64,000 nucleotides of DNA, from positions 3,192,385-3,256,384 of the forward strand of contig OY282377.1 in assembly GCA_958295785.1 (NCBI GenBank), written 5' to 3'. The DNA is from an uncultured Latescibacterota bacterium. GTDB taxonomy: Bacteria > Latescibacterota > UBA2968. Each line of letters begins with the position of its first letter. The stretch's first letter is position 1. This document shows, in pieces, positions 8,972-18,346 of the stretch. A program made the translations under genes and the position numbers. Below the pieces are notes generated by a model. It did no database searches and had not been told where the DNA came from. It saw nothing but the letters and a program-made list of their open reading frames with translations.

Positions 8972-11380
8972 ATGGTTCGCATGACCGATACCACAGATCG
9001 GCGAGTTCCGGAACTTCCGGACGCTGAAAATGAGATGAGTCGCCGCTATCTTCGGATGATCGAACAGTGGATTCCAACCGGCGTCGCATATTTTTCCAAT
9101 TGGCCCGATCGGCCCAATTGCGGGCATTTTTTTGGTGGGTGTCACTGGTATGGAATCGAGACCATCAGTTGTGCAGAGACCTTTGCTTATGCCAGCACGT
9201 CGCCCGAATACGACGCGGCATCCACGGGCGTGTCCCGCGATGCCCTGCGGGAGATGGCGATTCAGGGGGTGCGGTATTTGTGCTTTACGCACGATTCCGG
9301 GCCCGAAGACTGCGTGCGTCCCCAACAGGGATTGGGCCGAGCGGAAAATTGCGGCACCAAGTGGGGCGAGCGGGGCAAGGGCTTTTTCCGCGAGAGCCAG
9401 TGCGGCAGCACGGTTGCCGGGTTGGCGCATGTGTGTTTGCTGTTGCGGGATTGGATCGACGAGGAAACGTGGATGATGGTTGCCCGCGTGCATGAGGACT
9501 ACGCCGCGCGATTCGGCAGCATGTCCCCCAAAAGCGGGGTGTACACCGATACGCAGATGGAGGAAAATGCGTGGACTTCGCACGGGCTTGCGTCTTGTGT
9601 GCTCTTTTTGTCTGGACACGCGGAGGCCGCGCATTGGGAGGGCACGGCCCGCAGGTGGATGTTTTCCGCATGTGCCACGCCCCAAGACGCCAAAGACCTC
9701 GGGCAGGTGGGCGATGAAACGGCCCGCGCCCTGACCGAGAAAATTTTTACCACCCTGCCCGATTATTTTGCGGAGAACCACGGGATGGTGCATCCCAGCT
9801 ACACGGCTTCGGGCATTTCCCCGCTGATGAGCGTGGGCTGTCTGTATCGGCTTTGGGGCCGCGACTTGCCCCCGGAACTCTTTTGGAACCGGCAGCGGAT
9901 CTACGAGAATTTGAAGGCATTGACCGACGGTGGAGGGTATGCCCAAGCGGTTCAGGGCATGGACTGGCACTATCTGAATATTTTTGCGAGCACTGCGGCG
10001 CACGCCATTGCCGCCGTGTTTTTTGACGACGCAGATGCCGCTGCGATGGAACGCTTGGGGTTGGAAAATGCCGAGCGGCGTCAGCGCGGAAATGCCGGGC
10101 GCATGTACGACAAAGACTTCGCGCTGAAGGCACGCGATCAGCAAGACCCGATGATTATGCGGGAGGTCACGATTTCGGGCGCGGCCGGCCTGTATCTTTT
10201 GCACCGCCTGTTTGGGCCTGGCCCATCGCCTGCGCCGCGTGCGGAAACAGAAGCCCGACTTTCGGGCGTGCGCCACTTTCCCCACGCGGGATTTGTTCAC
10301 CACAGGCACCCGCACGGGCAGACTTCGTTTGCATGGCGCAATTCGATTATGGCCCTGCCCCTCACGCGGGAGGGGATTTACGCGATCTCCCCGTGTTCGG
10401 ACACCTGGCTCGGCAAGCCGATAGTGCGAGACCGTCCCGACAGCCATCGCCTCAAGACGATCCGCGTCGCCGAATACGACGACGGCTTTGCCGCTGCGCT
10501 GGCGATGGACCGGTGCCAGGAATCCCTGCGCCAGCAAGTGCTCTTTGCCAGCCTGCCCGACGGGCGCGCCCTGTCTTTTGAAAAGTTCATCGCGCTGGAG
10601 GATTTGGTGCTGGAGGGATTGGACCAAGGGTTTTTACGCATCACCAACGAGCATTTCCCGCTGATGGCGCCCAACTGCCGCGGAGCGCGCGTGCTCTATC
10701 GCGCCGAAGGCGAAACCCGATACGCGGGTTGGCACGGCGAATCCGAATCGGATGATGTGATTGACCACTTGGGCCATCCGCTGTGGCTGAATGTGGATGA
10801 CCGCTTGGGCATTCGATTTGCCGGGAATGGCGAGGCGATTTATCACAATCGGCATTTTTTTGATCCGTATCGGGCCATTGCCGACGATCTCACGCTCTCC
10901 CGATTCGAGGGTGAAAGATCGCTTCGGGCGGGCGAAGAAGCGGGTCGCTTGAGCGCGTTGCTCCTGCCCGAGCAGGCCGCTGTCGATACGCCTGCCGTCG
11001 TTTTTGAGATTTTGGATGGTTCAGAAAATGGCGTGGGTTTGCTGACCGAGGGGTTTTTGGCTGTTGCGAATTTCGCGCCCGCGCATCAGATCTGCGCGTT
11101 TGGCAGGGGGCGAACCGAATCCTTGCCGGTTTTTCCCGGCGCGGTGCTCGAAACGCATGGCGATCATGTGAGCTATCGCGTGCCTATCGGCGGCGCGTCT
11201 GCCTGCCTGCTCCGCGCGACATACACCTTGAATCTGAAAGGCGACGCGCGAATAGACGCCATTCCAGACGGGGCACTTTACGTTTTTAGTTCAGAGGGCG
11301 CAGAGGTGGATATTGTACAGGGAGACGGCCCCAAGCGCGTGCATACCATTGGCCGCGGACAATCCAAGCGCGTTGCTTAA
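8972..11380 (+). CDS. Large uncharacterised protein, probable partner of the heparinase-like lyase
   Basis: This 802-residue protein begins at an ATG behind AAAGGAGA and is probably co-transcribed with the lyase 37 bp upstream. I do not recognise a named family. The first 420 residues are rich in Trp, Gly and His (e.g. NCGHFFGGCHWYG and GVYTDTQMEENAWTSHG) in a helical pattern that resembles alpha/alpha-toroid glycan-active enzymes. The rest looks beta-rich, as in lyase C-terminal domains. There is no signal peptide. Position and architecture suggest a polysaccharide or oligosaccharide enzyme acting with the lyase, but the reaction is unknown. Confidence 0.55.
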   Translation: MVRMTDTTDRRVPELPDAENEMSRRYLRMIEQWIPTGVAYFSNWPDRPNCGHFFGGCHWYGIETISCAETFAYASTSPEYDAASTGVSRDALREMAIQGVRYLCFTHDSGPEDCVRPQQGLGRAENCGTKWGERGKGFFRESQCGSTVAGLAHVCLLLRDWIDEETWMMVARVHEDYAARFGSMSPKSGVYTDTQMEENAWTSHGLASCVLFLSGHAEAAHWEGTARRWMFSACATPQDAKDLGQVGDETARALTEKIFTTLPDYFAENHGMVHPSYTASGISPLMSVGCLYRLWGRDLPPELFWNRQRIYENLKALTDGGGYAQAVQGMDWHYLNIFASTAAHAIAAVFFDDADAAAMERLGLENAERRQRGNAGRMYDKDFALKARDQQDPMIMREVTISGAAGLYLLHRLFGPGPSPAPRAETEARLSGVRHFPHAGFVHHRHPHGQTSFAWRNSIMALPLTREGIYAISPCSDTWLGKPIVRDRPDSHRLKTIRVAEYDDGFAAALAMDRCQESLRQQVLFASLPDGRALSFEKFIALEDLVLEGLDQGFLRITNEHFPLMAPNCRGARVLYRAEGETRYAGWHGESESDDVIDHLGHPLWLNVDDRLGIRFAGNGEAIYHNRHFFDPYRAIADDLTLSRFEGERSLRAGEEAGRLSALLLPEQAAVDTPAVVFEILDGSENGVGLLTEGFLAVANFAPAHQICAFGRGRTESLPVFPGAVLETHGDHVSYRVPIGGASACLLRATYTLNLKGDARIDAIPDGALYVFSSEGAEVDIVQGDGPKRVHTIGRGQSKRVA

Positions 11381-11456
11381 AAGCTGACGTTATGCAGTCG
11401 TCAGATAAGCCATCGAAAAAAGCGATCACGCACCGCGCAAGTCCGCGGGAGGACAA

Positions 11457-14400
11457 ATGATGGAGGTTGAAAAGTATTCTACAGCTTTTTTGCCGGGTCA
11501 AATCGTCGTTTTGAAGTCCAACCCCTCCATTAGGGGCGCAGTTGTTGAGGTCTTGCCGGGCCAGCCCGAAAGCCGCGTCAAGGTTTTCATGGATGGAAGT
11601 GTGCAGACGTACTACGCCCCTCAGTTGAAGGCCGAAGACCAAGCCAATGATGACTTACAGTCGCTTTCTCGCAATCGGTTTCACGCCCATCTAACCGCCC
11701 TTCAGATTCGACATCCCAACCTATCGACACTGTATTCGCTCAACGCCGCCCGCGTCGATTTTATTCCCTATCAGTTCCGCCCCGTGCTGCGCTTCATTCG
11801 ATCAGACCGTCCGAGGCTGCTGATCGCCGATGGCGTCGGCGTGGGTAAGACCATTGAAGCGGGCTTGATCCTCCGGGAGTTGCAGGCCCGGCGCGAGATC
11901 GCGTCCGTTCTTATTACCTGTCCCCGCCCTTTGGTGACCGAGCGCAAGTGGCAAAGCGAGATGAAACGGTTTGACGAGCGTTTCATGCATCTAGATGGCA
12001 AAGTTTTGAGATACTGCGTCAGTGAGATGGATCTGGAAGGCGTGTGGCCCGAACAGTATCAAAAGGCAATTCTCCCTTACTCGTTGTTTGATGAGGTGCT
12101 TCTTCACGGATCGGGCAGAGGAGGCCGACAAAAAAATAGAACAGGGCTGTTGGACTTGGACCCGCCGCCGCGCTTTGATCTCGTGATCGTGGATGAAGCC
12201 CATCACATCCGCAATCAGAACACTTACTCTCACCAAGCGGTGCGGTTTTTCTGCGACCACGCGGAGGCAGCGGTCTTTCTGACAGCTACCCCGATCCAAC
12301 TCGGCAGCCATGACCTGTTCGTATTGCTGAACGCGCTTCGCCCGGATCTCATCCGGGACCGAGAGAGTTTTGCACACATGGCGGAGCCAAACCCGTTTAT
12401 CAACCGGGCCGTGGATATCGCTCGCGCCCAAGAGTCGGATTGGACAGCGCGGGCGGCGGATGCCCTCGACGCGGCCGCCTCAACGGCTTGGGGACGAGTA
12501 CTTATCAGGCACGATCCCGAATTTAACCGGATCAGGCGTCAACTCGCCGGGGACAGCGTCGCCACCGACGAAAGAGTCCGACTCATTACGGACATTGAAG
12601 CACTGCATACGTTCTCGGGCATGATCAACAGAACGCGGCGGCGCGATATCGGGGCTTTCACCATTCGCAAACCGGAGACCGTAACCGTTGCGTTTACTCC
12701 CAGTCAGCAACGGCTTCACGACGAGTTGATCCAAGTCCAAGCGGAGATATTTAGACGACTTCACGGGGATGTCAACGTCGAGTTTATGATGACCACGATC
12801 AGACGCCAAGCCGCGAGTTGCCTGTACGGGCTGGCCCCCTTCCTCGAGGACATTCTCAACCGCCATATCGACGAATTGGAATGGGAGGAAGCCGACAATA
12901 CGGGGCCGCAACTCTCGGGCGATGCCGTCGATCCCATTCACCGGCAAATCCGAGCCATTCTCGCGCAAGCGCGATCTCTCGATCCCCGCGATCCAAAACT
13001 CGACGCGCTTTGCAAAGTCATTCGGGACAAGCAAAGCCTGCCCAACAACAAGGTGATGCTGTTCAGCAGTTTTCGCCATACCCTCCGCTATCTCTACAAA
13101 CATCTCGCGGAGGACGGTGTGCGCGTCGGGATGATCCACGGCGGGACGCCAGACGAGGAGCGCGTTGCACTGCGGATCCGTTTTGAGAAACCGCGTGAAG
13201 ATAGCGACGGTCTCGATGTCCTGCTGTTCTCGGAAATCGGCTGTGAGGGCTTGGACTACCAGTTCTGCGACTGCATGGTGAACTACGACCTGCCGTGGAA
13301 TCCAATGCGCGTTGAGCAACGGATAGGGCGCATTGACAGAAAGGGCCAGCAAAGCGAGAGCGTCTCCATTGTCAACCTGATCGCGCCGGGAACGGTCGAT
13401 GCGGATATTTACGAGCGGTGCCTCGTTCGCATCGGCGTATTCGAGCGTGCGCTCGGCGGCAGCGAGGAGATACTCGGAGAGATCACCGTGGGAATCAAAA
13501 ATATTGCGGAAAACTATGCGCTGAACAAAGAGGATCGCCGAGCCAAGTTGCAGCAGTTGGCGGATAACAAAATTCGGTTGATACAAGAACAGGAAAATCT
13601 GGAACAGCAACATAAGGAACTTTTTGGCATTCGTCTCCCAGAGGATCAAATGCAGAAAGAGATCGAGGATGCGTCGAGTTTCTGGCTGTCTCCTGCGTCC
13701 CTCCGCAGGCTCGTCGCGCTCTATTTGCAAGACAGATGCGGAATGGATCAGGAGTTCATCCTCGGCGAAAAGCCCCTGAAAACACTCCGTCTTTCACAGG
13801 ATGCCCGCAATCGCCTATTGCGCGATTTTCGGCAACTCCGCCGACAAAGGGCCTATCGGGAATGGGAGAACTATCTCAAGGGCGGCAATCCCCACCTGTC
13901 CGTCACTTTCGAATCGGACTGCGCCTCGCAGCATTCCGACGCCGCGTTCATCATGCCGCTCCATCCCTTGGTGAAGCAGGCGGCGAAGTCGTTCGACAGA
14001 GCGGAGCGCGTCATCGTAAGCCTGAAGGCACAGGCGGATGAGGTGCCCGCCGGCCGTTGTGAATTTGCCATCTATCAGTGGCGGTTTTGCGGGATTAAAG
14101 AGGATCTCGTGCTCAAGCCCATTGCCTCGTCAGATGCCGTAACGCCACACCTCAGCCGCCTTTTTGAGAAAGCGGTGGACGCAGATGGCCGGGAAGATAG
14201 CAACGCCGCCATGTGGGATGAATTAGACGATCATCATTACAAGTTGTGGTCTGAAGCACGCGCAAAGCACCGGCGAGAAACACAAGAGTTGGCAGCGTAC
14301 CGCAGGGAGAGCCTATCTACGAGCCACCGGGCGCGGATAGCACTGCTCGAGGAGCAACTCGAACAGGCGGACAATGAAAAGATACGGCGGATGCGCCTAT

Positions 14401-14528
14401 CGCAGATTGACCGCGCACAGGCCGACTACGCCAGACGCATCCAAGAACTCGACAGTGCCATGGAGAAAGCGGATATTCTCGCCGAGCCGGTGGCATACGG
14501 GATTTTGAATATAGGGATTGAAAATTAA
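11457..14528 (+). CDS. SNF2/RapA-like DEAH-box helicase
   Basis: This 1023-residue superfamily 2 translocase has an SH3/Tudor-like N-terminus (about 10-58). Motif I is GVGVGKT (126-132), motif II DEAH (246-249) and motif III TATP (276-279). The C-terminal RecA domain carries the motif VI stretch QRIGRIDRKGQ and IVNLIAPGTVD. The last 300 residues are a charged, coiled-coil-rich extension. Relatives include RapA/HepA and the SNF2 helicases of DNA-defence systems such as DISARM DrmD. It heads a tight same-strand array with a small protein, a sacsin-like ATPase and a toxin-antitoxin pair. The Shine-Dalgarno sequence GGGAGGA precedes tandem ATGs. Motor activity looks intact; the role in defence is inferred from context. 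Confidence 0.85.
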   Translation: MMEVEKYSTAFLPGQIVVLKSNPSIRGAVVEVLPGQPESRVKVFMDGSVQTYYAPQLKAEDQANDDLQSLSRNRFHAHLTALQIRHPNLSTLYSLNAARVDFIPYQFRPVLRFIRSDRPRLLIADGVGVGKTIEAGLILRELQARREIASVLITCPRPLVTERKWQSEMKRFDERFMHLDGKVLRYCVSEMDLEGVWPEQYQKAILPYSLFDEVLLHGSGRGGRQKNRTGLLDLDPPPRFDLVIVDEAHHIRNQNTYSHQAVRFFCDHAEAAVFLTATPIQLGSHDLFVLLNALRPDLIRDRESFAHMAEPNPFINRAVDIARAQESDWTARAADALDAAASTAWGRVLIRHDPEFNRIRRQLAGDSVATDERVRLITDIEALHTFSGMINRTRRRDIGAFTIRKPETVTVAFTPSQQRLHDELIQVQAEIFRRLHGDVNVEFMMTTIRRQAASCLYGLAPFLEDILNRHIDELEWEEADNTGPQLSGDAVDPIHRQIRAILAQARSLDPRDPKLDALCKVIRDKQSLPNNKVMLFSSFRHTLRYLYKHLAEDGVRVGMIHGGTPDEERVALRIRFEKPREDSDGLDVLLFSEIGCEGLDYQFCDCMVNYDLPWNPMRVEQRIGRIDRKGQQSESVSIVNLIAPGTVDADIYERCLVRIGVFERALGGSEEILGEITVGIKNIAENYALNKEDRRAKLQQLADNKIRLIQEQENLEQQHKELFGIRLPEDQMQKEIEDASSFWLSPASLRRLVALYLQDRCGMDQEFILGEKPLKTLRLSQDARNRLLRDFRQLRRQRAYREWENYLKGGNPHLSVTFESDCASQHSDAAFIMPLHPLVKQAAKSFDRAERVIVSLKAQADEVPAGRCEFAIYQWRFCGIKEDLVLKPIASSDAVTPHLSRLFEKAVDADGREDSNAAMWDELDDHHYKLWSEARAKHRRETQELAAYRRESLSTSHRARIALLEEQLEQADNEKIRRMRLSQIDRAQADYARRIQELDSAMEKADILAEPVAYGILNIGIEN

Positions 14529-14539
14529 AGGATAGTACT

Positions 14540-14824
14540 GTGAAGCGCGATCCCATTGTTGCAGAAGTGCGGCGAATAAGGCAGGAGCATGCAGCGCGGT
14601 TCGATTACGACTTGGACTTGATCGTGAAAGATCTCAAAGCGCAGGAGCGGGCAAGCGGCCGATCCTATATCAGCCTGCCGCCGCGTCGTGCGAAACCGAG
14701 AAGGCATGGTATATTGGAGCGAAAGCCGGTCGACGAGCCACCGGGCGCGGATAGCACTGCTCGAGGAGCAACGCGAACGGGCGGACAACGAGAAGATACG
14801 GCGGACGCGCCTATCGCAGATTGA
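14540..14824 (+). CDS. Small protein in the helicase/sacsin-like array, with a captured C-terminal tail
   Basis: This 94-residue ORF starts at GTG 14540, 11 bp after the helicase stop. Residues 1-52 (MKRDPIVAEVRRIRQEHAAR, then FDYDLDLIVKDLKAQE..SGR) resemble a widespread family of short uncharacterised proteins with the pattern 'DPI..EVR..Re.hAa.f.yDl..i..dlk', often found near toxin-antitoxin genes. The remainder is not part of that family. It is the out-of-frame reading of a 126-bp duplicate of the helicase 3' end (14733-14858). The natural protein probably ended near the SLPPRR segment before this duplication. Function unknown. Confidence 0.6.
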   Translation: MKRDPIVAEVRRIRQEHAARFDYDLDLIVKDLKAQERASGRSYISLPPRRAKPRRHGILERKPVDEPPGADSTARGATRTGGQREDTADAPIAD

Positions 14825-14858
14825 CCGCGCACAGGCCGACTACGCCAGACGCATCCAA
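14733..14858 (+). repeat. 126-bp duplicate of the helicase 3' coding region
   Basis: Positions 14733-14858 match 14319-14444 with about five substitutions. In the helicase frame the duplicate still encodes a HRARIALLEEQ...RRIQ peptide ending at a TAA right after the homology. It overlaps the end of the 14540 gene in another frame. Confidence 0.85.
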
Positions 14859-14909
14859 TAATCTTCGGATCGGTATTTCAGTCGAGATTATAGATAAATA
14901 GGAGGCCTC

Positions 14910-17900
14910 ATGCCAAGTGATTACAAGGCAATTTGCCGAGACAATATACGTCGGCGCGGCGAAGAGTTTGACGATATTGGACGCCTAATCTCTCAGGAGT
15001 TATACAGCGACAGATCTCATTTCGTGTATGAGTTGTTGCAAAATGCCGAAGATGCGTTGGAGAGACGCTTCGGGCAAAATCCCGATGATAACTCTCCCCA
15101 CGCAGTTCGGTTTCGACTTTTCCCTGACCGACTTGAATTTAGACATTTTGGTGCGCCGTTTAACGAGGAAGATGTTAAAGGAGTATCCGATGTCTTGAAA
15201 GGCACTAAGAAAGATGACGTCGCTCAGATCGGGAAATTTGGTATTGGCTTCAAGTCAGTTTATGCCTTTACTGCCTCTCCAGAAATTCATTCTGGCGATG
15301 AACATTTTGTTATCAAACGCTATATCAGGCCTGAAGCGAAAGCCCCAGATCCGGCCTGCCAAATCGCAAAAGGTGAGACAGTTTTCGTTTTTCCATTTGA
15401 TCATGCAAATTTGTCCAAAGCAGATGCCTTTGAACTCATTTTGGCCAAGTTGCAAGAACTTGGCCCAAGGGTATTGCTATTCTTGAGGCGGATTGACGAA
15501 ATCGAATGGCGCATTGAACCGGATGGCGAAAAGGGACAATACCTCAAAGAATCCGATCCAGTCAATGGTTGTAAAATCGCGCACCGCGTTACTGTAATTG
15601 GTCAGAAAGATGGTGAGGAAGAGGAATTGGAGACGGAACTTCAAGAAGCCCACGATATGGTTACTGTAATTGGTCAGAAAGATGGTGAGGAAGAGGAGGA
15701 CGAGAATTGGCTGATTTTTGAACGACCAGTGTCTGTTCCCAATACCAGTGGGCAGGTTTCTGTCGAGGTAGGGTTCCGACTTGGGACCAACGCCAGAGAT
15801 GAAGAAAGTATTGGAAAAATTGATCGATCACCGTTGGTCGTCTATTTCCCGACAGAGAAGGACACCAAGTTGGGCTTCCTGATGCAGGGGCCATACCGCA
15901 CGACGCCTGCGCGTGACAACATCCATAGACATGATGAGTGGAATAAGAATCTAATCAAAGAAACCGCTGAGTTGGTCGTCGAGTCTCTGCGACAGTTGAA
16001 AGAGATGGGGTTGCTATCGGTATCTGTGTTAGAGACTTTGCCGATTGAGTTTGAGGACAAAGATAGTAGGCACTATACACCCAAAACACCCAAGAGTATT
16101 TACGGAGAGTTTTATCCCATCTTCAAAAAAGTGCGGGAAGTCCTTATGACCGAGGCACTTCTTCCAGCAAATGACGGTACGTTCGTCTCTGCGCGGAACG
16201 CCAAGCTCGTGCGTGGTGCTGAACTGATGAAGATTCTGAATCGAGAACGGCTCAGTGCATTGTTTCCGTTCCGCGCCGACAAGTGGCTGTCATCTGATAT
16301 AACCCAAGACCGCACACCTGATCTCCGGTCTTATTTGATGCAAGAACTCTACATTGAAGAAGTTACTCCTGAAACGTTTGCTCGCAAGTTGTCTAAACAA
16401 TTCCTTGCCAGTCAGAATGACGAGTGGTTTGTTGAGTTTTACAAATATTTGTTGGGACAAGAGGCACTGTGGCGAGCACCGAGAGGGAAATACGATGAAC
16501 CAGGTATTCTCAGAAATAGACCTATTTTGCGGCTTCAGGACGAGAGCCATGTGAATCCATTTCAGGATAATGGCTCGCCAAATGCCTGCTTAGCCGTTAA
16601 AACGGATACGGAAACTTTGTTGCCAATCGTAAAGGTAGAACTGTCTCTTCATGAGAAAGTCCGCCAATTTTTAGAGGCGCTTGGCATTCCAAAATTGGAC
16701 CTCGTAGAAGAAGTCATTAAAAGGATTCTGCCAAAATATACTGACGATCCAGTAGCGGTTGCCCCAGAAGAGAACAAAAGAGATTTAATAAAAATTGAAC
16801 GGGCATACTCGACAGATTCAAACGAGAAGAAATCGCGACTTGTGGAGCAATTGAGGGAGACACCGTTCATTCTTGCAGAGCACCCGAGTTCAGGAGAGAC
16901 AAACTACCGGAGGCCCAATGAGGTCTATTTTGGAAGTGATGAGTTGCGGATTTACTTCTCCAAGAACAATAACATAAGCTTTGTCAGCCCTGAATATACC
17001 AAGGACACGGCTAATTTCCTCAAGGAATTGGGAGTTTCGGACAAAATTCGAATCAAGGGCAGATCGAAACTTGGATCAGACGAGTATGTCTCTTTAACAG
17101 AAACAGATTGGGGAGACTACAGACGTGGATTAAAAGGGTTCGATCCAGATATCAACGTTGATGGTCTTGAAAACGCCCTCGAGAGTCCATCTACCAAAAG
17201 AAGCGAAATAATCTGGAATAAGATAGCAGTCAATTATAGCCACTGTATTAAAGGGAAAATTCTTATATCAAGTCGTCGGGATTTTTCACCTGATGCGAGC
17301 ACATATCAGAAAAAAATAGAAGTGAGCAATTTTGGCAAGTTGCTGATTGATACCGCTTGGCTACCAGACTCAAACGGAGATATGCACAAACCCTGCGACC
17401 TTACCCTTGATGATCTGCCCGAATCATTTGACCGAGATGAGAAATTGGCAGATCGACTTGGTATGAAGAAGAAACTCCAAAAAAAATTTGTAGAAGGAGC
17501 CGCCAAGTCTTTCGGGTTTGATTCTAGTGAGGAAGCAAAAGAGATGGCAGAGTTAAAACGCAAAGACCCAAAGGGATACAAAAAATGGCGGGAAAGTTAC
17601 AATTCGAGGGCCGCGTTTCCAGAAAGAGCAACGCAAGACTCTGAACGCCGTGGGAAACAAGTGGGCGAACAATACGGCGAGGCTTTAAAAAAGAAATACG
17701 AACCGCGAGAAAGAAGCGTTCGGACTTCACGAGGAGCTATTGACCCTGATTCCTGGCTTAGAAGCCGGTACATGAACGAAGACGATCAAATGATCTGCCA
17801 GATATGTAAAGAGGAAATGCCGTTTAAGAAGCGCGATGGAGAGTATTACTTTGAGGCGGTGGAGGCTTTGTCAAAAGACTATCTCCCCAAGGAGCACGAG

Positions 17901-18122
17901 GCCCAGTTCTTGGCTCTGTGTCCAGTGTGTGCGGCGAGGTACAAGGAATTTGTAAAAAATGGCGAAAGCACCATGGAGAAGCTACATCGCGCCTTGAAAA
18001 ATTCAGACGATCTAGAGGTGGCGTTGAGGTTGGGAGAGTGGGAAACAAGCCTCCGATTTGTGGAGATCCACCGGCAGGATATGAAAACGATTCTACGAAA
18101 AATAGGCAAAACGGAAAAATAA
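14910..18122 (+). CDS. Sacsin/Hsp90-type GHKL ATPase with C-terminal zinc-binding segment
   Basis: This 1070-residue protein starts at an ATG behind AGGAGGCC. The N-terminus has the Bergerat fold motifs of sacsin-like ATPases: N-box ELLQNAEDA (41-49), FRHFGAPFNEEDV in place of the usual DxGxG-type segment, and IGKFGIGFKSVY (107-118). A long middle region has no recognised domain. Two CxxC pairs (C963/C966 and C1004/C1007) flank about 40 residues, in the arrangement of an HNH finger whose catalytic histidines appear replaced (EAVEA, CPVCAA). Base composition by eye is much more AT-rich than flanking genes, a sign of transfer. A 72-bp in-frame duplication lies near residues 227-262. It sits between the helicase and a toxin-antitoxin pair, so a conflict-system role is inferred. 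Confidence 0.75.
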   Translation: MPSDYKAICRDNIRRRGEEFDDIGRLISQELYSDRSHFVYELLQNAEDALERRFGQNPDDNSPHAVRFRLFPDRLEFRHFGAPFNEEDVKGVSDVLKGTKKDDVAQIGKFGIGFKSVYAFTASPEIHSGDEHFVIKRYIRPEAKAPDPACQIAKGETVFVFPFDHANLSKADAFELILAKLQELGPRVLLFLRRIDEIEWRIEPDGEKGQYLKESDPVNGCKIAHRVTVIGQKDGEEEELETELQEAHDMVTVIGQKDGEEEEDENWLIFERPVSVPNTSGQVSVEVGFRLGTNARDEESIGKIDRSPLVVYFPTEKDTKLGFLMQGPYRTTPARDNIHRHDEWNKNLIKETAELVVESLRQLKEMGLLSVSVLETLPIEFEDKDSRHYTPKTPKSIYGEFYPIFKKVREVLMTEALLPANDGTFVSARNAKLVRGAELMKILNRERLSALFPFRADKWLSSDITQDRTPDLRSYLMQELYIEEVTPETFARKLSKQFLASQNDEWFVEFYKYLLGQEALWRAPRGKYDEPGILRNRPILRLQDESHVNPFQDNGSPNACLAVKTDTETLLPIVKVELSLHEKVRQFLEALGIPKLDLVEEVIKRILPKYTDDPVAVAPEENKRDLIKIERAYSTDSNEKKSRLVEQLRETPFILAEHPSSGETNYRRPNEVYFGSDELRIYFSKNNNISFVSPEYTKDTANFLKELGVSDKIRIKGRSKLGSDEYVSLTETDWGDYRRGLKGFDPDINVDGLENALESPSTKRSEIIWNKIAVNYSHCIKGKILISSRRDFSPDASTYQKKIEVSNFGKLLIDTAWLPDSNGDMHKPCDLTLDDLPESFDRDEKLADRLGMKKKLQKKFVEGAAKSFGFDSSEEAKEMAELKRKDPKGYKKWRESYNSRAAFPERATQDSERRGKQVGEQYGEALKKKYEPRERSVRTSRGAIDPDSWLRSRYMNEDDQMICQICKEEMPFKKRDGEYYFEAVEALSKDYLPKEHEAQFLALCPVCAARYKEFVKNGESTMEKLHRALKNSDDLEVALRLGEWETSLRFVEIHRQDMKTILRKIGKTEK
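15588..15697 (+). repeat. In-frame 72-bp offset direct repeat inside the GHKL ATPase gene
   Basis: A 38-bp sequence at 15588-15625 recurs at 15660-15697. The offset is exactly 72 bp, so the peptide VTVIGQKDGEEEE appears twice, 24 residues apart, without breaking the frame. Confidence 0.85.
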
Positions 18123-18124
18123 AC

Positions 18125-18346
18125 ATGCCACTGACCGCACGAGAAGTCTTCGCAGAAACCGTTCGCGACCTGCCGCCTAACGAGCAGTTGCACCTCGCAA
18201 CGTTGATTTTACAGGAACTGGCGCGATCCAAGAGTGCTGTCATGGATCAGAGCGACACTTGGAGCGAACAAGATCAAAAAGACTTAACCGGCGCTTCCTT
18301 AGAGTATGCGGCGACACTTTACCCAGAGGAGGAGGATCTTGTTTAA
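18125..18346 (+). CDS. Putative antitoxin of a MazF-type toxin-antitoxin pair
   Basis: This 73-residue protein starts at ATG 18125, two bases after the stop of the GHKL ATPase gene; the longer upstream frame is not coding. It is acidic at the C-terminus (YPEEEDLV), and the first 35 residues form a helix-rich region (AREVFAETVRDLPPNEQ). No classical MazE or PHD motif is obvious. Identification as antitoxin rests on size and on an 8-nt overlap with the MazF-like gene. Confidence 0.65.
   Translation: MPLTAREVFAETVRDLPPNEQLHLATLILQELARSKSAVMDQSDTWSEQDQKDLTGASLEYAATLYPEEEDLV

Noticed and set aside
11457-18122. DISARM or another named defence system
   Set aside because: No DrmA/B/C or methyltransferase genes are present; only the SNF2 helicase resembles a DISARM component. 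No confident match to a named system could be made from memory.
17918-18124. Longer antitoxin ORF starting inside the GHKL ATPase gene
   Set aside because: It would overlap the ATPase by over 200 bp in another frame; ATG 18125 gives a normal-sized antitoxin.
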